Assembly (NCBI GenBank): GCA_902158745.1
Contig: CABGHH010000002.1
Location: forward strand, 1 to 26,947
DNA from: Candidatus Methanolliviera sp. GoM_asphalt
GTDB lineage: Archaea > Halobacteriota > Methanoliparia > Methanoliparales > Methanoliparaceae
Direction of reading: 5' to 3'
DNA length: 26,947 nt
Shown: positions 7,495-15,543 of the stretch, piece by piece
Numbering within the stretch: position 1 is the first letter of the stretch
Layout of the letters: every line of letters begins with the position of its first letter
Made by a program: the position numbers and the translations under genes
The notes under the pieces: generated by a model
The model's input: the letters and a program-made list of their open reading frames with translations, nothing else
Databases searched by the model: none
Told to the model about the DNA's origin: nothing

Positions 7495-7504
7495 TATATA
7501 TATT
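7495..7504. promoter_or_regulatory. TATA-like element of the thiC / metallohydrolase divergent region
   Basis: The 80-base gap between the divergent genes contains tatatatatt, the only strong archaeal TATA-like stretch there. On the minus strand it is about 39-48 bases before the thiC ATG. On the plus strand it is about 33-42 bases before the TTG at 7537, which would give a nearly leaderless metallohydrolase mRNA. Being symmetric, it may serve both directions. Confidence 0.4.
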
Positions 7505-7536
7505 ACTAAAATCTCTTCCGCTGATGGTATTTCAAC

Positions 7537-8172
7537 TTGCAGGTGCATAAAATTATTGGTGGTGTAGGCTCAAACGCGTTCTTGATCGAGGATGAGAAGA
7601 ACGTCTTGATCGATGCCGGAACAGACGCGAAGAGAGTAATTTCGATCTTAAAAGGGATGAAGAGGGGAGTTGACGAGATCATTCTGACGCATTCTCATAT
7701 CGATCACACGCTTGCGTTGCCAGAAATTCTGAGATCACTCAAGAGTTCAGCGGACGTGGCGATACATGAAGCAGAGTTTCATCTAATTGGAGACGAGAAG
7801 GTCACCGCTTCTCATCTCTTCGGTGTGGATCCCCCCTCCATCGAGCCTGATGTATGCCTGAAAGACGGAGATGTCATAGATACGGGAAGTATTGTGCTGA
7901 AGGTGATTCATACGCCCGGCCACAGCCCGGGAAGCATAAGTCTTTATGAAGAAGAGGGAGAGAATCTCTTCTGTGGGGATACCGTCTTTCCCAGCGGAAA
8001 TTTCGGGAGGACAGATCTCTATGGGGGAGATCCGAAGAGATTGATCGAGTCGATAAAGAAGTTATCCATGTTGGAGGTTGAGAACATGTATCCGGGGCAT
8101 ATGAACTGCGTATTTGGGAATGCAAAGAAGTCCATCGAACTTTCTTTGAGGTATGCAGAAACTCTCCTATGA
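7537..8172 (+). CDS. Metallo-beta-lactamase-fold hydrolase (glyoxalase II-like)
   Basis: A 211-residue cytosolic hydrolase with the metal-binding set of the MBL superfamily: THSHIDHT (HxHxDH), a following His in HTPGHSPG, the bridging Asp in CGDTVF, and the final His in YPGHM. Length and motif order resemble glyoxalase II/YcbL-like thioester hydrolases; the substrate is not determined. The start used is TTG at 7537; GTG at 7543 is an equal option since no clear ribosome site separates them. It overlaps the next gene by ATGA, so the two are co-translated. Confidence 0.85.
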   Translation: MQVHKIIGGVGSNAFLIEDEKNVLIDAGTDAKRVISILKGMKRGVDEIILTHSHIDHTLALPEILRSLKSSADVAIHEAEFHLIGDEKVTASHLFGVDPPSIEPDVCLKDGDVIDTGSIVLKVIHTPGHSPGSISLYEEEGENLFCGDTVFPSGNFGRTDLYGGDPKRLIESIKKLSMLEVENMYPGHMNCVFGNAKKSIELSLRYAETLL

Positions 8173-8633
8173 AAATGGGAGGAGTTTATAATCTAATACT
8201 CAAAAACGAGAAGGATAAAAAGATAGAGATAGGTTCTCTCGGCGAGATAGAGTTTAAAAGTGGTTTTTATACTTATACCGGTTCAGCGCTTGGGAAAAAT
8301 GGTTTTAAAAGAATTTGGAGACATGTAGAAAATTTCAATCTTAAAGAGAAGAGCTATAAGAGGTGGTGGCACGTAGATTATCTTAAGGATTCAATGAATA
8401 TGATAGGCTTCTTCTTCACAAAGACGGAAGAAAGAGCCGAATGTATCCTCGCAAAGGAGATATCAAAGCATCTAAAAGGCGTGGAAAGATTCGGATGCTC
8501 GGACTGCAACTGTGCATCTCACCTACATTACTCAGAAGACAAAATCCAGGTCTTGGAGACTGTCCTAAATGCACACGATTATATAAGAAGATATTTTACC
8601 TTGTCTGGATCTTATCCATTATATCCTCTGTGA
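8169..8633 (+). CDS. DUF123 / Uri-type GIY-YIG nuclease-like protein
   Basis: A 154-residue protein of the archaeal DUF123 (COG1833) group, distantly related to GIY-YIG nucleases. Seen: GGVYNLILKN, IGSLGEIEFKSGFYTYTGSA (the Tyr pair and Gly of the fold), FKRIWRHV and the typical KRWWHVDYL, with Cys residues in FGCSDCNCASHL. In DUF123 proteins this is thought to be a nucleic-acid-related domain; the actual substrate is unknown. It starts in ATGA overlap with the metallohydrolase. It runs 38 bases into the convergent HTH-CBS gene, so the two transcripts overlap at their ends. Confidence 0.8.
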   Translation: MKMGGVYNLILKNEKDKKIEIGSLGEIEFKSGFYTYTGSALGKNGFKRIWRHVENFNLKEKSYKRWWHVDYLKDSMNMIGFFFTKTEERAECILAKEISKHLKGVERFGCSDCNCASHLHYSEDKIQVLETVLNAHDYIRRYFTLSGSYPLYPL

Positions 8634-9492
8634 TAACATCTACTATATGCACTTTGTTCAAAATTCCAACCTTCTTATCCCCATCGCTTATGAGGATGGA
8701 ACGCACACCTTCTTCTCTCATCTTCACAATTGCAACGTGTAGCGGCGTATTCATGTCAATCGATATCGTACTTTTAGAAATACTTCCTACCCTCTCATCT
8801 CCACGTCCCTCTGCAGGCAAAAGAAGGACATCTTTATCGGAGACCAATCTGATCTCGCCCTCTTCTAGAACGGCCATCGACTCCAATTTCTCGCGTTCCA
8901 TCTTCTCTTTTGCGTCTTCTATGCTTTTACCTCCTTCCATAATTACAAACTTGTCCATATATTCTCCGACCGGTCTCTTGGGCAAAGTCTCTACATCAGT
9001 CGCATCTACCAATATAACATTATTCATGTCGTCTTTTCCTATAATTTCCCCGGAAACGACGATCTTATTCACCGGGGTAGGACCTGCTACTATATTATCC
9101 CCGATGTTATATGCTCTCATATCCCCTATGATTTTTATCTCAGTTCTACACATGCCAGGATGTCTTACGGTTGTGAATGCCATCTCTTGAACATTGCTAT
9201 TCTCCACAAGTTTCTTATTCACCCATATTCCGATGACTGCCTCCTCTTCCACTTCCTCCATCTTAACTGCTTCAAAAGCCTTGATAGTAGCATTATAACC
9301 GCCCTTTGGTCCAGGAACACCCTCTACTAATCCTAAAGCCTTCATGGTCTGCATCTGGTTCCTTACGGTGCCGGGATTTCTATCTATGAGAGCTGCTATC
9401 TCATCTCCTCTAACAGATGTCCCTTTCTTTCTGTATATACTTATTAGAGCCATCAACGTCTCCCGCTGAATTGGTGTCAATTTTAGTGACAT
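8596..9492 (-). CDS. HTH transcriptional regulator with two CBS domains
   Basis: A 298-residue archaeal regulator. Residues 1-70 form a winged helix (LTPIQRETLMALISIY, then DRNPGTVRNQMQTMKALGLV and the GPKGGY wing). A middle beta-rich region follows (about 70-170), then a CBS pair (about 165-295) ending VRSILISDGDKKVGILNKVH. CBS pairs usually bind adenine nucleotides or SAM, so DNA binding may respond to energy or metabolite state. The start is supported by gaggtaattg just before ATG 9492 and a TATA-like box about 45 bases upstream. It diverges from gatE, with a candidate palindromic operator in the shared region. Its target is unknown. Confidence 0.85.
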   Translation of the reverse strand: MSLKLTPIQRETLMALISIYRKKGTSVRGDEIAALIDRNPGTVRNQMQTMKALGLVEGVPGPKGGYNATIKAFEAVKMEEVEEEAVIGIWVNKKLVENSNVQEMAFTTVRHPGMCRTEIKIIGDMRAYNIGDNIVAGPTPVNKIVVSGEIIGKDDMNNVILVDATDVETLPKRPVGEYMDKFVIMEGGKSIEDAKEKMEREKLESMAVLEEGEIRLVSDKDVLLLPAEGRGDERVGSISKSTISIDMNTPLHVAIVKMREEGVRSILISDGDKKVGILNKVHIVDVITEDIMDKIQTR

Positions 9493-9532
9493 ATCAATTA
9501 CCTCTTTTTATTATAATAATCTAAATTTTTTG

Positions 9533-9542
9533 TTATATATAT
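9533..9542 (-). promoter_or_regulatory. TATA-like box of the HTH-CBS gene
   Basis: On the minus strand the AT run atatatataa sits about 41-50 bases before the ATG at 9492. This leaves room for a short leader with the visible ribosome site. It is the strongest TATA-like stretch on that side of the divergent region. Confidence 0.4.
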
Positions 9543-9585
9543 CTATCTATCACATAAGGATGATAAATAAGACGGCAACTTCAAA

Positions 9586-9599
9586 ACGTTTTTAAACGT
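9586..9599 (+). promoter_or_regulatory. Palindrome overlapping the likely gatE TATA box
   Basis: acgttt-tt-aaacgt is a perfect inverted repeat whose centre (tttttaaa) is 25-33 bases before the gatE ATG, where a TATA box of a leaderless or short-leader transcript would be. A repressor bound here would block gatE. The divergently encoded HTH-CBS protein is an obvious candidate, by position only. Confidence 0.35.
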
Positions 9600-9621
9600 G
9601 CTGGTATGATGACATCACAAA

Positions 9622-11436
9622 ATGTTGAATTATGAAGAGCTCGGATTCAAGGCCGGTTTGGAGGTGCATCAACAGCTAAATACGGAGGAGAAACTATTTT
9701 GCAGATGTCCCACCATCCTCAAAGATGAAAAAGAGGCGAGATACATCTTACACAGATACCTTAGGCCCGCCGAGAGCGAGCTCGGGGAGATAGATAGAGC
9801 AGCGAGAGAGGAAGGAAAGATGGATAGAAAGATTACATACTTATGTTATGATACCACATGTTTGGTCGAGAACGATGAAGAGCCGCCGAGACCGTTGAAT
9901 GAAGAGGCATTGGAGATTGCTTTGATGGTTGCGTTTCTCTTAAGGATGAAGGTGGTCGATTGGGTTTACGTGATGCGTAAAACAGTGATCGACGGTTCTA
10001 ACACGGCAGGATTTCAAAGAACCGCTTTTGTTGCGTCTGACGGGGCGATAGAGTCAAATATGGGAGATGTTAGGATAGACACACTCTGTTTAGAAGAGGA
10101 TGCGGCACAGAAATTGAGAGAGGATAAAGGCGAGGTGACGTATTCGCTTGATAGGTTGGGAATACCGCTTATAGAGATGGGGACCGCCGCAGAGATAAGA
10201 TCTCCGAGGCACGCAAGAGAGATCGCGGAGAAACTCGGGATGGTTCTAAGATCTACCGGGAGGGTCAAGAGGGGAATAGGGACGATCAGACAGGACGTAA
10301 ACGTTTCGATAAGAGGGGGTGCCAGGGTAGAGATAAAGGGCGTTCAAAATTTAAGATCGATCGAAGAGGTGATGGAGAAGGAGGTTTTGAGGCAGATAGA
10401 TCTATTGAAAGTTAGAGACGAACTTAAAAATAAAGGAGCAACAGTGAAGAGAGAGATCTTTGATCTCTCGGATTTATTGAAGAGCAACTCTTTTGTGATC
10501 AATTTAAAGGGTTTCAACGGATTTGAAAGACTGGAGAAAGAATTTTCCGACAGAGTGAAGAAATTTGGTCTTGAGATAAATAATTTAAATAGATCAGATC
10601 TTGCTAGATTAAAAGAGAGGATGAATATAGAAGAAGAAGATCTCGTTTTTTTAATCGAGGGAGAGAAAAAAAAGGTCTTGAACGCTCTAAATTCTGTGTT
10701 TGATCGGGCAGAAGCCGCGTTGAAAGGCATTCCAGAGGAGACCAGGAGGGCATTGCCGGATGGAATCACGGAATATCTAAGACCTCTTCCGGGATCTGCA
10801 AGGATGTATCCAGAGACCGATGTAGAGCCCGTATTCATCGATCCCGATCGTTTGAAGAGAATAAAGGATAATTTGCCCGAGCTCATAGATGAGAGAAAGA
10901 AAAGATACATGGAAGGATATTCGCTAAATGATGATCTGGCAGGTCTAATTGCAAAATCTGAAAAATTTAAACTATTTGAAGAGATTATGGAGAAATACGA
11001 TCTCCCAGCAACCTTGGTCGTTAGGGCACTTGAGACGACGGTCCAAGATTTGAGGAGAAACAGGGTAAAGGTGGATAATCTCTCAAAAGATCACTTCGTC
11101 TCGGTCTTTAAGAATTTGGCCGAAGGGAAGATTGCAAAGGAGGGAATTCCAGAGATATTGAGATTTTTTGCCGAAGATCCAGATAGATATATCGATGAGG
11201 CGATAGAGAGAATTGGGAAGATGGATCTATCAGAGGCAGAAGAGATCATAGAAGAGATCGTTAAAGAAAAACTTGATCTCATCAAGGAGAGAGGGAAAGG
11301 GTCTTTTTCACCACTGATGGGGGTTGTGATGAGGAAACTTCGTGGAAAAGTCGATGGGAAAGTTGTTGGGGAGATATTGAGGAAGAAGATTATGGAGATT
11401 CTCATACCACGAGATCACCGGCGAAAATTTTATTAA
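9622..11436 (+). CDS. gatE: Glutamyl-tRNA(Gln) amidotransferase subunit E
   Basis: The tRNA-binding and kinase subunit of archaeal GatDE, which converts Glu-tRNA-Gln to Gln-tRNA-Gln. 604 residues, slightly under the common 620-630. Seen: KAGLEVHQQLNTEEKLFCRC, LIEMGTAAEIRSP, RGIGTIRQDVNVSI, GARVEIKGVQNL, LPGSARMYPETDVEP. The AspRS-like GAD insertion is expected at about 270-400, and a C-terminal YqeY-like tail follows (EGIPEILRFFAEDP...GVVMRKLRG). GatD, the amidase partner, is not in this window. GatE here, with a non-discriminating AspRS elsewhere in the window, suggests both Gln and Asn are made by transamidation. Confidence 0.96.
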   Translation: MLNYEELGFKAGLEVHQQLNTEEKLFCRCPTILKDEKEARYILHRYLRPAESELGEIDRAAREEGKMDRKITYLCYDTTCLVENDEEPPRPLNEEALEIALMVAFLLRMKVVDWVYVMRKTVIDGSNTAGFQRTAFVASDGAIESNMGDVRIDTLCLEEDAAQKLREDKGEVTYSLDRLGIPLIEMGTAAEIRSPRHAREIAEKLGMVLRSTGRVKRGIGTIRQDVNVSIRGGARVEIKGVQNLRSIEEVMEKEVLRQIDLLKVRDELKNKGATVKREIFDLSDLLKSNSFVINLKGFNGFERLEKEFSDRVKKFGLEINNLNRSDLARLKERMNIEEEDLVFLIEGEKKKVLNALNSVFDRAEAALKGIPEETRRALPDGITEYLRPLPGSARMYPETDVEPVFIDPDRLKRIKDNLPELIDERKKRYMEGYSLNDDLAGLIAKSEKFKLFEEIMEKYDLPATLVVRALETTVQDLRRNRVKVDNLSKDHFVSVFKNLAEGKIAKEGIPEILRFFAEDPDRYIDEAIERIGKMDLSEAEEIIEEIVKEKLDLIKERGKGSFSPLMGVVMRKLRGKVDGKVVGEILRKKIMEILIPRDHRRKFY

Positions 11437-11488
11437 ATATAAAAAAATAATATAATTACAAGATAAATAAAAAGATCTCGAGAGAAAG

Positions 11489-11866
11489 ATGAAAAGATCA
11501 TCAATGATTATATCTGATAATGAGGATAAAGAATTCGTTGAGCTCTTGGTCAACCTGGGGATTAAGGTAAACGTTGCCAAAATTTTGGTTTATCTTGTCG
11601 GTGCCGGCGAGTGTATCTCGAGAGATATAGAGAGGGGGACCGATTTGAGACAACCGGAAGTTAGCATGGCGATGAGAAAGTTTAGGGAGAGAGGTTGGAT
11701 CGATGAAGAGGAGATTAAGCAGGGAGGAAAGGGACGACCACTGAAGAGATACAAACTTGCGGTTACTATCGATGATATCCTAAATATCCTTGAGGATGAG
11801 AAGAGAAGAGATACTGAAAAGAACCTTGAAGAGATAAATCGTCTCAGAGAAATGGTAAAAAACTGA
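11489..11866 (+). CDS. Winged-helix regulator (archaeal, TrmB/ArsR-like)
   Basis: A 125-residue protein. Residues 20-95 form a winged helix: VNVAKILVYLVGAGECISRD, then TDLRQPEVSMAMRKFRERGW as turn and recognition helix, and a basic wing KGRPLKRYKL. The C terminus is a charged helix, likely a dimer coiled coil. It lies 52 bases after gatE behind an AT-rich stretch (11431-11470) that could be its promoter, and 23 bases before the cfbB-like gene, so it may be transcribed with that gene. ATG 11489 and ATG 11504 are both possible starts. Ligand and targets are unknown. Confidence 0.75.
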   Translation: MKRSSMIISDNEDKEFVELLVNLGIKVNVAKILVYLVGAGECISRDIERGTDLRQPEVSMAMRKFRERGWIDEEEIKQGGKGRPLKRYKLAVTIDDILNILEDEKRRDTEKNLEEINRLREMVKN

Positions 11867-11889
11867 CAAAAGAGAGATGATCGTCTGAT

Positions 11890-13188
11890 ATGGGGAGAAG
11901 GGGGTTTATCATAGCTGGGGCGAATAGTGGGGTAGGAAAGACGACGGCAACGTTGGGAATACTCAATGCACTGAGGGATCAAAATGTGCAGGCATTCAAG
12001 GTGGGCCCAGATTTTATCGATCCTTCCCATCACAGGAGTATCACCGGAGAGCCGTCGTATAATTTGGATCCGTTCCTTCTATCCGAAGAGACAATTTTAT
12101 CTTCCTTTTATTCAAAAAATTTTGATATCGCCGCTGTTGAGGGTGTCATGGGCCTCTTCGACGGGCTTGGAAAGAATTTTTACGGAAGTACCGCTCACGT
12201 TGCCAAAATATTGGATTGCCCCGTCGTCATCGTGATAGACGCGGGAGGTCTCTCATATAGCGCTGCCGCAATTATACACGGTTTCAAAACGTTGGATGAG
12301 GATATAAATTTGAGAGGTGTCATATTCAACAAGATCGGTGGGGAAAAACATTTAAAGATGCTGAAAGATGCCGCAAAAGCAGTAGATGTTGAAGTGATCG
12401 GGGCAATTCCAAGAAAAAAAATTTTTGCCTTTCCTGAGAGGCACTTAGGTTTGGTAACTCCTGAAGAAAGGGGATTTGATTCCGATGTGCTGAATAAGAT
12501 CTCCGAATTCATAGATGTGGATAAATTGTACGAGATCTCTGCTCTTCCAAATAAGGAATATCAACCGATAAAGATAAAAAAGATCGTCTCGAATCTAAAG
12601 ATAGGAATAGCAATGGACGAAGCGTTCTCTTTTTACTATCAAGATAACCTGAATATTTTTGAAAAGATGGGTGCCACTTTAGTATTCTTTTCTCCTATGC
12701 GAGATGAGATGCCGGATGTGGATGGATTATATTTTGGGGGAGGCTACCCCGAACTCTTCGCAAGAGAACTAGAAGAGAATGAGAGGATGAGGCAGAAGAT
12801 CAAGAAGAGTGATATTCCGATATATGCGGAATGTGGGGGGATGCTCTATCTATTGAAATATATAGACTCGAAGGAGATGTGCGGAATATTCGATGCAAAA
12901 GCGGAACTGCTCGATGGTATGCAGGCATTGGGATATACCATTACGAAGACGATCAAAGACACGATAATTGCTCCAAAGGGTTATTTGATCAAAGGGCACG
13001 AGTTTCACTATTCTAAGGTTTCTGCGAAAGAGAGAGATTTTGCTTATGAGATGATTAGAGGACGGGGGATTTCTGAGGGAAAGGATGCTTTCACCAGAAA
13101 AAATGTTTTGGCTTCATATATGCATATACACGCATTGAGCGACCCATCTCTCTTTGAGAGATTCTTGTTAAAATGCAAAGAAAGTTGA
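11890..13188 (+). CDS. Cobyrinate / Ni-sirohydrochlorin a,c-diamide synthase (CbiA/CfbB family)
   Basis: ATP- and glutamine-dependent amidase acting on a modified tetrapyrrole. 432 residues: an N-terminal dethiobiotin-synthetase-like domain with P-loop GANSGVGKTT (9-18), FKVGPDFIDPSHH, and VEGVMGLFDG. The C-terminal class I glutaminase-like domain has YFGGGYPELFARELEEN, the nucleophile Cys315 in AECGGMLYL, and the His of GHEFHYS. CbiA (cobalamin) and CfbB (coenzyme F430) are close homologues and cannot be told apart safely by eye. F430 would be expected in a methanogen or ANME organism, and B12 genes occur later in the window. Intact. Confidence 0.9.
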   Translation: MGRRGFIIAGANSGVGKTTATLGILNALRDQNVQAFKVGPDFIDPSHHRSITGEPSYNLDPFLLSEETILSSFYSKNFDIAAVEGVMGLFDGLGKNFYGSTAHVAKILDCPVVIVIDAGGLSYSAAAIIHGFKTLDEDINLRGVIFNKIGGEKHLKMLKDAAKAVDVEVIGAIPRKKIFAFPERHLGLVTPEERGFDSDVLNKISEFIDVDKLYEISALPNKEYQPIKIKKIVSNLKIGIAMDEAFSFYYQDNLNIFEKMGATLVFFSPMRDEMPDVDGLYFGGGYPELFARELEENERMRQKIKKSDIPIYAECGGMLYLLKYIDSKEMCGIFDAKAELLDGMQALGYTITKTIKDTIIAPKGYLIKGHEFHYSKVSAKERDFAYEMIRGRGISEGKDAFTRKNVLASYMHIHALSDPSLFERFLLKCKES

Positions 13189-13243
13189 AAGTTGAGTGGA
13201 AAGTAAATAAATCAAACTAATGAAATTTGAGAATGGATAAGAT

Positions 13244-14091
13244 ATGGGCGATAAAATATTTTTTGAGAATGAGATGTTTGAAAATCTTCGATTTTCAAGC
13301 TCGCGAATCTTCTTCGATTCGCGCATGTTAAAAATAACAAATGATAATGTTATAACCACAAAATATATTTCAAATAAAAGTATAGATTTAATTGTCACAT
13401 CACCCCCATATAACGTTGATATTGAATATAGCTCCCACAATAATAAACTCTCTTACCGTGATTATTTAAATTTTAGTAAGAATTGGTTATCTCGTTGTTT
13501 TGAATGGCTTAAAGACGATGGAAGATTTTGCTTAAATATCCCAATAGATAAAAACAAGGGAGGACAGCAGAGCGTAGGTGCAGATTTAATAACAATTGCT
13601 AAAGATATAGGTTTTAAATACCATTCTACAATAGTATGGAATGAAGGAAATATATCCAGAAGGACAGCATGGGGTTCATGGCTCTCTGCTTCTGCTCCTT
13701 ATGTTATTGCACTAGTAGAACTGATTGTTATTCTATATAAGAAAACTTGGAAGAAAACTAGCGGCAGCAGAGAATCTGATATAACTAAAGAGGAATTTAT
13801 GGAATAGACAAATGGGCTCTGGACATTTTCTGGAGAGAGTAAGAAGAAAATTGGACATCCTGCACCATTTCCTATTGAATTACCGAGAAGATGTATAAAG
13901 TTGTTCAGTTTTGTAGGAGATAAATATTAGATCCTTTTATGGGAAGCGGAAGCACTTTAATTGCCGCTTATTTGAATAAGAGAAAGGGGATAGGAGTTGA
14001 GATTGATGAAAGTTATTGTGAATTAGCAAAGTAGAGGCTTATAAGGGAAGGGAAAATCAATCAATTAAGCTTGATAGATATGGGGGTAAAT
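13244..14091 (+). pseudogene. Decayed DNA methyltransferase (beta-class, N4-C or N6-A type)
   Basis: The first 187 codons contain the catalytic motif IV TSPPYN (residues 52-57), then AWGSWLSASAPYVIA and SDITKEEF. Translation stops at a TAG (13805-13807) where the frame continues TNGLWTFSGE, the usual text being EWTNGLW. About 40 codons later the frame changes and gives LDPFMGSGST, the SAM-binding motif I, then a second in-frame TAG after CELAK (14032-14034). Motif IV before motif I is the beta order. The gene is broken by two nonsense changes and a frameshift, and is clearly more AT-rich than its neighbours, suggesting transfer then decay. No intact restriction enzyme is nearby. Confidence 0.88.
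13278..13323. repeat. Tandem pair of TTC-loop palindromes inside the methyltransferase
   Basis: First hairpin 13278-13298: arms ttgaaaatc / gattttcaa, loop ttc. Second hairpin 13302-13323: arms cgcgaatc / gattcgcg, loop ttcttc. Both share the aatc...gatt core with the palindromes at 5775 and 5864. They lie in frame in the methyltransferase N terminus and encode about 14 residues (LRFSSSRIFFDSR) of poor family fit just before LKITNDNV. Confidence 0.75.
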
Positions 14092-14092
14092 A

Positions 14093-14301
14093 ATGGACAA
14101 ACATTATGCATGGAACACAATCTCATGAAAAAGAATTATTCTCAAATTGAGGCGAGGAAGAGATATTTTATAAAGATGTATGAGCAAGCTGTATCTAATA
14201 ATGATGGAAGAATGATTGATTTTTGTAAGTGTGTTTTTGAATGCTATGATAAATATGGGATAAATGGACATATTGAGAGGCTTAATCGCAAAAATAAATA
14301 A
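14093..14301 (+). pseudogene. Decayed small ORF following the methyltransferase
   Basis: ATG 14093, behind a GGGGGT, opens MDKHYAWNTIS and stops after 11 codons. Two frame changes around 14126-14155 (ISHEKELFS, then SQIEARKRYF) restore a plausible protein that runs to 14301 (EQAVSNNDGRMIDFCKCVFE, CYDKYGINGHIERLN). The last 60 codons are also in frame with the end of the methyltransferase, giving a chance longer ORF. Helical, with three Cys; family not recognised. It may have been the partner gene of the methyltransferase. It shares the same AT-rich composition. Confidence 0.4.
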
Positions 14302-14338
14302 AAAAAAAGTAGATAATGGTGAGGAAGAGTAGATAATA

Positions 14339-14917
14339 ATGAGAAAACTTGGATCAGGAATGCCAAAACGATTATTCGTCGCAGGTCTTCACGGAGATGA
14401 GTGGAAGGATACCACTGATATCTTAACCTCGTTGGCTCCTCCAAAGATCGGATCTCTATTCATCATATCAAAGGTAAGTGATGGCGCTTATATTAGCACG
14501 TTGAAGAGCGAATACTATAAAAAAGACGGAAAGAAGATCATAGAATCAGTTAAGAAAGTGAATCCAGACGTATATATTGAGTTACACGCGTACAACAAAG
14601 AACATCTCAAAGATCTGACGGATGATAAAAGATTTTCAAAGAGGGGTGTTCCTCCATATATAGAACTTGAAGGGGGAGTGCTGATTGGATCCGTTTCACC
14701 TCACATAGCAAAATATTTTCCAATGGATAGATTATGCCTCTCTTTTGAGATACAAAAAGGCGATGAAAGATCCAGGCGGATACTTTTAGAGCTTTTAGAG
14801 ATTTTAAAGGACGCTGAAGTAAACGAATTTTTGATAGATCTATTTAAAAGATACCCGAACCCTGTAAGAGATGCAACAATAGCATATTTTAGATATCACG
14901 AGCTTGTGATAAGATGA
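14339..14917 (+). CDS. DUF2119 family protein (zinc carboxypeptidase-like fold)
   Basis: A 192-residue protein of the archaeal DUF2119 group. Near the N terminus RLFVAGLHGDEWKDT looks like the HxxE zinc motif of M14-like peptidases and succinylglutamate desuccinylase relatives. VDVYIELHAYN-like text at about residues 76-85 supplies the next conserved ELH. GGVLIGSVSPHIAKYF follows. Probably a soluble metal-dependent hydrolase; the substrate is unknown. The ATG at 14339 lacks a well-placed ribosome site, and ATG 14360 preceded by ggatcagga is a fair alternative that starts closer to the conserved core. It overlaps the FmdE gene by ATGA. Confidence 0.75.
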   Translation: MRKLGSGMPKRLFVAGLHGDEWKDTTDILTSLAPPKIGSLFIISKVSDGAYISTLKSEYYKKDGKKIIESVKKVNPDVYIELHAYNKEHLKDLTDDKRFSKRGVPPYIELEGGVLIGSVSPHIAKYFPMDRLCLSFEIQKGDERSRRILLELLEILKDAEVNEFLIDLFKRYPNPVRDATIAYFRYHELVIR

Positions 14918-15483
14918 AAAAAACTGAAATAGATGAACAGATTCAAAAGGTCGAGAAGCACCATGGGTATTTGAGCTCTGGGGCTCTTTTAGGAATTCCC
15001 ATGATAAATTACGCATGTGATCTTCTCGGTTGTGAACTGGAAGATGACATATTCGTCACGGTAGAAACGACGAACTGTCTTCCCGACGCAATAGAGGCAC
15101 TGACGAGATGTAGAATTGGAAACAAAAGATTAACGATACGAGATGTAGGCAAATTTGCCATCTCTGTCTCTAAAAAATGGGATGAAAAAGGTATCAGAGT
15201 TTTTATAGACGTAAAGAAGCTTAAGAATTATCCGATCATCTACGAATGGTATATGAATATTCGAAAGGTGCCGCACGAAGAAGTTCTTCCGGAGATAATG
15301 AGAGCTTGGAGAGATATACTCTCATACAGAGAGATAACCATCGAGATACCGCCTAAAGAAAAGAAGATTATAGAGATATGCGAGATGTGTGGGGAGCCTT
15401 ATACTCTTGAGAAAGAGGATAATAAAGAGAAAGAGAAAAATTTGTGCGCCGACTGCCTTGATCGAACCTCTTCAAACCACTAA
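14914..15483 (+). CDS. FmdE family protein (formylmethanofuran dehydrogenase subunit E-like)
   Basis: A 189-residue protein. The N-terminal FmdE domain begins EKHHGYLSSGALLGIPM with the metal-site His, then TVETTNCLPDAIEALTRCRIGN. The C terminus carries a zinc ribbon CEMCGEPY...CADC (about residues 151-181). FmdE/FwdE proteins accompany W/Mo formylmethanofuran dehydrogenase or other molybdoenzymes, but stand-alone homologues vary in role. ATGA overlap with the DUF2119 gene implies one transcript. It is convergent with cbiZ. The presence of moaC in this window fits a molybdopterin/tungstopterin lifestyle, though no formylmethanofuran dehydrogenase catalytic subunit is seen here. Confidence 0.82.
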   Translation: MKKTEIDEQIQKVEKHHGYLSSGALLGIPMINYACDLLGCELEDDIFVTVETTNCLPDAIEALTRCRIGNKRLTIRDVGKFAISVSKKWDEKGIRVFIDVKKLKNYPIIYEWYMNIRKVPHEEVLPEIMRAWRDILSYREITIEIPPKEKKIIEICEMCGEPYTLEKEDNKEKEKNLCADCLDRTSSNH

Positions 15484-15543
15484 AGTTCCTCAAATTGAAA
15501 AGGCTAATTTTATGAGATGTTTGAAGATCACACGATGATCATA

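Noticed and set aside
7457..7536. TPP riboswitch upstream of thiC
   Set aside because: The 80-base spacer has no recognisable THI-box sequences and is mostly occupied by promoter elements.
8441..9190. 249-codon plus-strand ORF across the HTH-CBS gene
   Set aside because: It is antisense to a clear regulator with domain hallmarks and itself reads as a Ser/Thr/Pro-rich shadow.
10344..10910. Long antisense ORF within gatE, and similar long ORFs opposite other strong genes
   Set aside because: They are mirror frames of well-identified genes, have low-complexity Ser/Phe/Leu products and no ribosome sites.
5756..13323. CRISPR array from the repeated palindromes
   Set aside because: The copies are few, far apart, have different arms and no regular spacers.
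13800..14036. In-frame TAG codons read as pyrrolysine in the methyltransferase
   Set aside because: The first TAG stands where family text has Trp (EWTNGLW), a one-base change from TGG. The gene also has a frameshift, so simple decay explains it; no pylT or Pyl genes are in the window.
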